Assembly (NCBI GenBank): GCA_963640745.1
Contig: CAVIBB010000125.1
Span: 1 to 5,878, forward strand
Direction of reading: 5' to 3'
Origin: Paratractidigestivibacter sp963640745
GTDB taxonomy: Bacteria; Actinomycetota; Coriobacteriia; Coriobacteriales; Atopobiaceae
Length of the DNA stretch: 5,878 bases
Shown: positions 1-4,905 of the stretch, piece by piece
How positions within the stretch are numbered: the stretch's first letter is position 1
Layout of the letters: every line of letters starts with the position of its first letter
Notes under the pieces: model-generated
What the model was told of the DNA's origin: nothing
Database searches by the model: none
Seen by the model: only the letters and a program-made list of their open reading frames with translations
Translations under genes and position numbers: made by a program

Positions 1-200
1 GGTGTTGCTTCCACTCAAGCTCTCGCCAGGCTAAAAACCGCAGATAAATCGGCTCTTGTTACCTTCTTATACTCGTTCGATCGGCGCAAAACACAAAAGT
101 TCGCGATTTCGTTTCCGGGGTAGCCTTACGTCCGTCGATTCGCTTGCATTATGTACGAAATCGGACTAAACTCAATCCCGTTGGTCTGAAATCGGACGAA
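1..200. other. Non-coding leader upstream of the marR-abc operon
   Basis: No convincing gene is present. The stretch is visibly richer in A/T than the rest of the window, as expected of a promoter region. A TATACT hexamer at 68-73 matches the -10 consensus at five of six positions, but I find no good -35 element 16-18 bases before it, so it is only a candidate promoter for the plus-strand operon. The regulator's frame is open back to base 48, but 144 (TTG) is its only possible start before 201. The end of any upstream gene lies outside the window. Confidence 0.5.
157..197. repeat. Direct repeat GAAATCGGAC x2 just upstream of the MarR gene
   Basis: GAAATCGGAC occurs at 157-166 and again at 188-197, with starts 31 bases apart, about three helical turns. 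A related inverted copy, CGATTTCG, lies at 104-111 and mirrors CGAAATCG at 156-163. The repeats directly precede the chosen ATG at 201. Their position makes them a possible binding site for the MarR protein encoded next, or for another regulator. That role is inferred from placement only, because MarR operators are usually inverted rather than direct repeats. Confidence 0.35.
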
Positions 201-710
201 ATGGAACGCATGGAAAGCATCGAGAAGATCCCGGTGGGCCCAGACGGCCTCATCGGCATGAAAACGTGGGTCGAGAGTTTCGATCGCCTCTACCGCAAGA
301 CGGACCGCCTGTACTACGAGATCTCGCGCGAGTGCGGGCTGCCCGAGTCGGCCTACTGGGTCATGTACGACATCTACATAGCGGGGGGCTCGGTGTCGGT
401 GCGCGACATCGTCGCGACGTCCTGCGCCTCGAAGCAGACGATCAACTCCGCTATCCGCCACCTGGAGGGCAAGGGGCTTGTCCGGACTGAGTTCTGCGAG
501 GGGAGCCGCAAAGCCAAGCTCGCGCGGCTCACCGAGTCTGGCCGGGAATTCGCGCAGACGCGCATCGAGCCCGCTTGCGCCGCCGAGCGTCGCGCTTTCG
601 GCGCCCTCACGGCCCCGGAGCAGGCGGAGATGCTGCGATTGATGGACAAGTACGTCGAGGCGGTCGAGGCCGAGCTCGACCGCATAGGGAAGGAAGACCA
701 AGGTGAGTAA
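201..710 (+). CDS. MarR-family winged-helix transcriptional regulator
   Basis: 169-residue cytoplasmic DNA-binding protein, within the usual MarR size range. An N-terminal helical part (about 20-45) is followed by a winged helix-turn-helix (about 47-120). The likely recognition helix is S77-L88 (SKQTINSAIRHL), then E-G-K-G-L-V and a beta wing reaching the typical L-T-E-S-G end. A C-terminal amphipathic helix (about 145-165) is the probable dimerisation segment. MarR proteins usually repress nearby genes until a ligand or oxidant releases them. Here the gene leads an operon with two ABC exporter genes and overlaps the first by 8 bases, so it probably regulates the exporter and itself. Start choice is uncertain: ATG 201 and ATG 210 both lack a good Shine-Dalgarno sequence, TTG 144 is possible but its added segment looks non-coding, and ATG 258 would give 150 residues. 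Cysteines at 45, 75, 99 and 126 would permit redox sensing, but nothing shows it. Family confidence is high; ligand unknown. Confidence 0.9.
   Translation: MERMESIEKIPVGPDGLIGMKTWVESFDRLYRKTDRLYYEISRECGLPESAYWVMYDIYIAGGSVSVRDIVATSCASKQTINSAIRHLEGKGLVRTEFCEGSRKAKLARLTESGREFAQTRIEPACAAERRAFGALTAPEQAEMLRLMDKYVEAVEAELDRIGKEDQGE
690..696 (+). promoter_or_regulatory. Ribosome binding site for the GTG-started ABC gene
   Basis: An AAGGAAG purine run lies about 7 bases before GTG 703, inside the end of the marR-type gene. It supports GTG 703 as the true start of the first ABC subunit. With the 8-base gene overlap, it implies translational coupling. Confidence 0.7.
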
Positions 711-2553
711 CGAGACCTGGGAGAGGGACTATTCTCGCCGCACGGCCTTCGGGCTGCTCGCGCGGCTGATAACCCCGTACAAGGGCATGGCGGCGGCGAC
801 GCTGGTCCTGCTGCTCTGCGACATCGTGGGTATGCTGCTCGTCCCGACCGAGCTCTCGGCGCTTCTCAACTCGGTGACGTCGGGCGCCGGCATGGAGGCT
901 GTCTGGCGCCACGGGGCCACGATGCTCGCCGCGTCGCTTCTGGGCTCGCTCGGTTGCATCGCGAGCTACCGCCTGGCCTCGAACCTCGCCGCCAAGGTGG
1001 GTCGCGACCTGCGCATGAGCGTCTACGAGCACTCGCTCACGCTCTCGGCCGCCGACTTCAACCGCTTCGGCGCGGGCTCGATGATCACCCGCACGCTCTC
1101 CGACGCCAACGTGGTGCAGCAGACCCTCCTCATGTGCTTCACCATGATGGGCCCCGCGCCTGTGACCTGCGTCGTCGCCGTCATCTTCGCGTTCGGCATC
1201 GACTACGTGATGGGCTGGGTGCTTCTTGGCGTCACGGTCGCCGTGCTCATGCTGAGCGCGTTCGCGGTCTCCAAGTCGGCCCCCATATTCCTCGTCATGC
1301 AGGGCTTCATCGACCGCATGAACGTGCGCCTGCGCGAGTCCATCACCGGCGTTCGCGTCATCCGCGCCTTCGGCAAGGAGAGCTACGAGCGCCGCCGCAT
1401 GGAGGAAACCTTTGAGGACTACGCCGAGCGCGCCATCCGGGTCAACATGCTCTTCGCCACGACCGACACCATGACGTTCTTCCTCATGAACGCGGTCGAG
1501 TCGCTTATCTTCTGGCTCGGCATGGACCGCGTCGGCGCCCATGCCATGCAGGTCGGTTCCGTGACCGCGGTGATCGAGTTCGCGATGCTCATCATGTTCT
1601 TCATGATGATGGCGCAGTTCGCGCTGCTCCAGGTGCCGCGCGCGCTGGCGTGCCTCTCGCGCGCCGCGGAGGTGCTCCAGACGGAGCCGTCCATCGCGGA
1701 CCCGGCCGAGCGCGGGGCGGCGGATGACGGCGTGGGTTCGGCAAGAGGAACGGCCGCCACGGGCCTCGCCGCGAAGCCGGTCGCGGAACCGGGCGCGGAG
1801 CCTCTTGCCGGCGCCGCCGAGCCGGTGGCTCGCTTCGACCATGTGAGCTTCCGCTTCGACGACGCCGACGAGGACACCCTTCACGACCTGGACTTCGTTC
1901 TTCGCCGAGGCCAGACGACGGCCGTCATCGGATCCACCGGCTCGGGTAAGTCGACCATCGCGAAGCTCCTGCTGCGCTTCCTCGACGTGACCGAGGGCGT
2001 GCTCGAGGTGGGCGGGCTGGACGTGCGCCGCATGACCCAGGCCGAGCTCCGCGACCGCATCAGCTACGTGCCGCAGAAGGCCTGGCTCTTCTCGGGAACG
2101 ATCGCGAGCAACCTGCGCGACGCGGACCCGGAGGCCGACGACGAGCGCCTTTGGCACGCCGTCGACGTGGCCCAGGGCGCCTTTGTCCACGAGCTCGAGG
2201 ACGGCCTCGCCGCCCGCGTGGCCCAAGGCGGCACGAACTTCTCGGGCGGCCAGCGCCAGCGCCTCTCCATCGCGCGCGCCCTCGTGCGTCAGGCCGACCT
2301 CTACGTCTTCGACGACTCGTTCTCGGCGCTCGACTACAAGACGGACGCCGCGCTGCGCCGCGCGCTCGCGGGCGAGCTCGCCGACGCCGCCGTGCTCATC
2401 ATCGCCCAGCGCGTGAGCACCATCCGCGACGCCGACCAGATCCTCGTGCTCGACGAGGGGCGCGTGGCCGGCCTCGGTACCCACGACGAGCTGCTGCGCG
2501 ACTGCGCGACCTACCAGGACATCTACGAATCCCAGATGAGGGGAGGCAACTAA
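703..2553 (+). CDS. ABC exporter half-transporter, subunit with degenerate catalytic site
   Basis: 616-residue inner-membrane half-transporter of the multidrug/lipid exporter type, one membrane domain fused to one ATPase domain. Six hydrophobic segments can be placed at about 29-51, 70-90, 140-165, 168-187, 255-275 and 287-306. The nucleotide-binding domain has Walker A GSTGSGKST (410-418), Q-loop Q458, signature FSGGQ (513-517), Walker B LYVFDD (533-538) and D-loop SALD (541-544). Two catalytic positions are non-canonical: Asp538 replaces the usual glutamate and Gln569 replaces the H-loop histidine (IAQRVST). This is known for the ATPase-poor partner of heterodimeric exporters (TM287, LmrCD and BmrCD types), so it should pair with the product of the next gene. 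An unusually long Ala/Pro/Gly/Glu-rich linker (about 333-376) separates the two domains. GTG start at 703 is backed by a ribosome binding site. The substrate cannot be deduced; drug export is a family-based guess. Confidence 0.95.
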   Translation: MSNETWERDYSRRTAFGLLARLITPYKGMAAATLVLLLCDIVGMLLVPTELSALLNSVTSGAGMEAVWRHGATMLAASLLGSLGCIASYRLASNLAAKVGRDLRMSVYEHSLTLSAADFNRFGAGSMITRTLSDANVVQQTLLMCFTMMGPAPVTCVVAVIFAFGIDYVMGWVLLGVTVAVLMLSAFAVSKSAPIFLVMQGFIDRMNVRLRESITGVRVIRAFGKESYERRRMEETFEDYAERAIRVNMLFATTDTMTFFLMNAVESLIFWLGMDRVGAHAMQVGSVTAVIEFAMLIMFFMMMAQFALLQVPRALACLSRAAEVLQTEPSIADPAERGAADDGVGSARGTAATGLAAKPVAEPGAEPLAGAAEPVARFDHVSFRFDDADEDTLHDLDFVLRRGQTTAVIGSTGSGKSTIAKLLLRFLDVTEGVLEVGGLDVRRMTQAELRDRISYVPQKAWLFSGTIASNLRDADPEADDERLWHAVDVAQGAFVHELEDGLAARVAQGGTNFSGGQRQRLSIARALVRQADLYVFDDSFSALDYKTDAALRRALAGELADAAVLIIAQRVSTIRDADQILVLDEGRVAGLGTHDELLRDCATYQDIYESQMRGGN

Positions 2554-2554
2554 C

Positions 2555-4381
2555 ATGGCATCCATCAGCGATAAGAACAACGAAGACCAGCTCAACGAGG
2601 AGAACGACGTCCCCGTCAACGGCCTCGCCACGGCCCTGCGCCTCTGGGACTCCGCCGGCCGCGAGCGCTGGCGTCTCGTGGTCGCCACCGTCTCCGCCGT
2701 CTTCTATGTGGCGGCGAGCCTGGCCGCGCCGGCCTACAGCGCGGGCCTCGTCGACCTGCTCTGGAGCAACATCAAGGCCGCGGAGGCAGCGGGGGAGACC
2801 TACGTCGTCACGCTCGGCAACGGCGGCGCGCAGATCCTCGTGTTTCTCGGCATATGGACCCTGGCTTGGGTCTTCTACACCATCCAGTCGCTCGTCATGG
2901 CGAGCTTTGCCGAGCGCCTGAACCTCGGGCTGCGCGAGCGCATCGCCGAGAAGGTCGGCCGCCTGCCGCTTTCCTACTACGACGCGCATCAGCCGGGCGA
3001 CACCATCAGCCGCGCCACCAACGACCTCGACAAGGTGTCCGAGGTGCTCCAGCGCGGCCTGCTGCAGATCATCATCAGCGCGCTTATGTTCGTGGGCGCC
3101 GTGGGCGTCATGCTCTCGTACAGCGTCATGCTCGGGTCCGTCTTCCTCGCCTTTGCCGCGGCGTCCCTGCTGCTCACCAAGTTCGTGGCCGGCAAAACCA
3201 TCCGCGTCGCGGCGAGGCGCCAAGAAGCGCTCGGCGACGTGACGCGCAAGGTCGAGGAGGCCTATTCCGGCCGCACGGTGATCAAGGCCTTCGGGCGCGA
3301 CGGCGCGAGCGCCGCGGATATGCGCGCCGCCGCCGACGAGCTCGCCAAGACCTCGGCCGACGCCGACTTCATCACGAACGCGATCTCTCCCGCCATTCGC
3401 CTGCTCGTGCGCCTGGCGCAGGTCTCCTGCGGCCTCATCGCCGGCGCGATGCTGCTCGCGGGGCAGCTCACGGTGGGCGTCTTCCAGTCGTTCTTCCAGT
3501 TCGTGACCACCGCGACCGAGCCGCTTACACAGCTCTCCATGACGCTGAACATGCTGCAAGGGGCCCTTGCCGCCGCCGAGCGCGTCTATGAGCTTCTTGA
3601 CGCCGAGGAGATCGTGCCCGACCCCGAGGAGCCGGCCGTCCTTTCCGAGGCCGCGCGGGGCCGCGTCTGCTTCGAGCACGTCTCCTTCGGCTATGCGCCC
3701 GGGAAGCTCCTTATGCATGACGTCAACCTCGTGGCGGAGCCCGGCCAGAAGGTCGCCGTCGTGGGGGCGACCGGCGCCGGCAAGACGACCTTGATCAACC
3801 TGCTCATGCGCTTCTACGAGATCGACGGCGGCCGCATCACCTTGGACGGCGTCGACACGCGCGACCTCACGCGCGCCGACCTGCGCCGGCGTTTCGGCAT
3901 GGTCCTGCAGGACGCGTGGCTCTTCGAGGGCACCATCGCCGACAACATCGCCTACGGCAAGCCCGGCGCGACGCGCGAGGAGATTGAGGCGGCGGCCCGC
4001 GCGGCGCACGTGGACTTCTTTGTGCGGACCCTGCCGCAGGGCTACGACACGGTGCTCGGCAACGACGCGGAGAACGTGAGCCAGGGCCAGCGGCAGCTGC
4101 TCACCATCGCGCGCGCCATGCTCTGCGACCCCGCGATCCTCATCCTCGACGAGGCCACCTCGAGCGTCGACACCCGCACTGAGCAGGCGATCGTTCGCGC
4201 GATGGAGGCCATCATGGAGAACCGTACGAGCTTCGTCATCGCCCACAGGCTCTCCACCGTGGTCGACGCGGACCTCATCCTCGTCATGGACCACGGCGAC
4301 ATCATCGAGCAGGGCACCCACGCCGAGCTTCTCGCCGCGGGCGGCGCCTACGCCGAGCTCTACCGCAGCCAGTTCGCCTAA
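2555..4381 (+). CDS. ABC exporter half-transporter, catalytically competent partner subunit
   Basis: 608-residue half-transporter, membrane domain then ATPase domain. A hydrophilic, acidic N-terminus (about 1-22) precedes hydrophobic segments at about 41-62, 93-115, 168-186, 189-208, 280-302 and 307-322. The ATPase domain has Walker A GATGAGKTT (404-412), Q-loop Q452, Walker B ILILDE with catalytic Glu533, D-loop SSVD (536-539) and H-loop His564 (IAHRLST). Its signature is altered: V-S-Q-G-Q at 508-512, with Gln for the first glycine of LSGGQ. Paired with the preceding subunit this gives one consensus ATP site (its own Walker motifs plus the partner's FSGGQ) and one degenerate site, as in known heterodimeric exporters. 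It starts one base after the previous stop, and a strong AGGGGAGG sits 8 bases before the ATG inside the upstream gene, so the two subunits are surely co-expressed. Export of a hydrophobic or drug-like substrate is the family expectation; the actual substrate is unknown. Confidence 0.95.
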   Translation: MASISDKNNEDQLNEENDVPVNGLATALRLWDSAGRERWRLVVATVSAVFYVAASLAAPAYSAGLVDLLWSNIKAAEAAGETYVVTLGNGGAQILVFLGIWTLAWVFYTIQSLVMASFAERLNLGLRERIAEKVGRLPLSYYDAHQPGDTISRATNDLDKVSEVLQRGLLQIIISALMFVGAVGVMLSYSVMLGSVFLAFAAASLLLTKFVAGKTIRVAARRQEALGDVTRKVEEAYSGRTVIKAFGRDGASAADMRAAADELAKTSADADFITNAISPAIRLLVRLAQVSCGLIAGAMLLAGQLTVGVFQSFFQFVTTATEPLTQLSMTLNMLQGALAAAERVYELLDAEEIVPDPEEPAVLSEAARGRVCFEHVSFGYAPGKLLMHDVNLVAEPGQKVAVVGATGAGKTTLINLLMRFYEIDGGRITLDGVDTRDLTRADLRRRFGMVLQDAWLFEGTIADNIAYGKPGATREEIEAAARAAHVDFFVRTLPQGYDTVLGNDAENVSQGQRQLLTIARAMLCDPAILILDEATSSVDTRTEQAIVRAMEAIMENRTSFVIAHRLSTVVDADLILVMDHGDIIEQGTHAELLAAGGAYAELYRSQFA

Positions 4382-4393
4382 CCGGCGGCGGGC

Positions 4394-4421
4394 GCGGGCT
4401 CGCCTGCATAAGGCGGCCCGC
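4394..4421. other. GC-rich hairpin just after the ABC operon
   Basis: GCGGGC(T)CGCC at 4394-4404 pairs with GGCGGCCCGC at 4412-4421, giving ten base pairs with one bulged T and the loop TGCATAA. It begins 12 bases after the stop codon of the second ABC gene. No T-run follows on either strand, so it is not a canonical intrinsic terminator. It could stabilise the 3' end of the operon mRNA or act with Rho. In such GC-rich DNA some hairpins arise by chance. Confidence 0.4.
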
Positions 4422-4458
4422 CCAAGCGGCCGACGGCGGCGGGGCTCGCCCGAGCATC

Positions 4459-4498
4459 AAAAAAGCGGTCATCTTCCCGTTTGCAGGAAGATGGCCGC
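4459..4498 (-). terminator. Rho-independent terminator of the zinc-ribbon gene
   Basis: A 13-bp stem is formed by GCGGTCATCTTCC (4465-4477) and GGAAGATGGCCGC (4486-4498), with one G-T wobble and an 8-base loop. Read on the minus strand, the stem is followed at once by six T (the A-run at 4459-4464). It lies 33 bases beyond the zinc-ribbon gene's stop, the expected place. On the plus strand no T-run follows, so it should terminate only the minus-strand transcript efficiently, although the hairpin will also form in read-through RNA from the ABC operon. Confidence 0.9.
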
Positions 4499-4531
4499 CC
4501 TCAACCGACGGGTTAGTCGCGCGTCGTGCGG

Positions 4532-4765
4532 CTATGCGTTCGGGCAGCCCTCGCAGGCGCCGCTCGTGGCCACGGTGCAGCTGCTCCCGCCGCGCTGGTC
4601 GGTGTTGTAGAAGCCCGAGCCCTTGAAGACGATCCCGTTGGTGCCGAAGACGCGCTCGGCGTCCGCGCCGCACTCGGGGCATTTGACCTCGGGGCGCTCG
4701 CTCATGGGGTGCTCGACCTCGAAGACGGTCTCGCAGCTCGTGCATTTATAGTCGTAACGTGCCAT
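4532..4765 (-). CDS. FmdB-family zinc-ribbon protein
   Basis: 77-residue cytoplasmic protein. The N-terminus M-A-R-Y-D-Y-K-C-x2-C with a second pair C29-P-E-C32-G forms a four-cysteine zinc ribbon (C8, C11, C29, C32). The conserved F-K-G-S-G-F-Y-N-T-D segment (47-56) follows, which is characteristic of the FmdB family. The family is named after a putative regulator of formamide/amide use, but its general role is not established and most members are uncharacterised. The last 15 residues carry three more cysteines (C63, C71, C74), which may bind a second metal or form a disulfide. ATG at 4765 is preceded on the minus strand by GGAGGG with 8-base spacing, so the start is secure. It is transcribed alone, convergent with the ABC operon and divergent from the HAD-TPK gene, and has its own terminator. 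No functional link to either neighbour is evident. Confidence 0.9.
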   Translation of the reverse strand: MARYDYKCTSCETVFEVEHPMSERPEVKCPECGADAERVFGTNGIVFKGSGFYNTDQRGGSSCTVATSGACEGCPNA

Positions 4766-4813
4766 TTGTTGAACCCTCCGTGCTCACGCGTATTTTTGCC
4801 GGGGTTACTGTAC

Positions 4814-4823
4814 CCGAATTCGG
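4814..4823. repeat. Perfect 10-bp palindrome CCGAATTCGG in the divergent intergenic region
   Basis: CCGAATTCGG reads the same on both strands and lies about 50 bases upstream of the zinc-ribbon gene start. It might be a small operator, but a 10-bp palindrome is weak evidence on its own. Confidence 0.3.
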
Positions 4824-4840
4824 CGCGGTCGCTTCGGGGC

Positions 4841-4855
4841 CGTCATAATATGACG
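4841..4855. promoter_or_regulatory. 15-bp perfect inverted repeat, candidate operator
   Basis: CGTCATA-A-TATGACG is a perfect 7-bp inverted repeat around a central A, in the 140-bp region between two divergent genes. It ends 50 bases before the HAD-TPK start and 75 bases from the zinc-ribbon start. It contains CATAAT (4844-4849), a five-of-six match to a -10 element for the HAD-TPK direction, and TATTAT on the other strand. A regulator bound here would cover a promoter. No good -35 was found. The regulator cannot be named from this sequence. Confidence 0.5.
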
Positions 4856-4872
4856 CAGACACGACATATGGG

Positions 4873-4889
4873 GCGGGGGACCACCCCGC
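4873..4889 (+). promoter_or_regulatory. Short GC hairpin directly before the HAD-TPK ribosome binding site
   Basis: GCGGGG (4873-4878) pairs with CCCCGC (4884-4889) around a five-base loop (GACCA). The stem ends two bases before the AGAAAGG ribosome binding site. In the leader mRNA it could modulate ribosome access. It does not resemble a ThDP (THI-box) riboswitch, which is longer and has conserved boxes not seen here. Confidence 0.35.
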
Positions 4890-4891
4890 AA

Positions 4892-4898
4892 AGAAAGG
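4892..4898 (+). promoter_or_regulatory. Ribosome binding site of the HAD-TPK gene
   Basis: AGAAAGG lies 7 bases before ATG 4906 and is complementary to the 16S rRNA 3' end. It fixes the start, which places the HAD nucleophile motif at residues 8-13 as expected. ATG 4868 is out of frame. Confidence 0.75.
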
Positions 4899-4905
4899 CG
4901 ACGGC

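Noticed and set aside
144..200. TTG start at 144 adding 19 residues to the MarR protein
   Set aside because: No ribosome binding site precedes it, the added stretch is AT-richer than the coding region and contains the direct repeats, and MarR proteins do not need it. It is not fully excluded.
607..2688. 693-codon open frame on the minus strand opposite ABC subunit 1
   Set aside because: Its composition is Arg/His/Ala/Glu-rich with no recognisable domain, and it mirrors a gene with clear ABC motifs. Long antisense frames are expected in GC-rich DNA with strong third-position bias.
2399..4321. 640-codon open frame on the minus strand opposite ABC subunit 2
   Set aside because: Same reasons: low-complexity His/Arg/Asp/Gly composition, no domain, fully overlapped by a certain gene.
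4766..4905. ThDP riboswitch (THI box) upstream of the HAD-TPK gene
   Set aside because: The conserved CTGAGA-type and ACC-CTTGAA-type boxes are absent, and the short leader after the likely promoter is too small for the fold.
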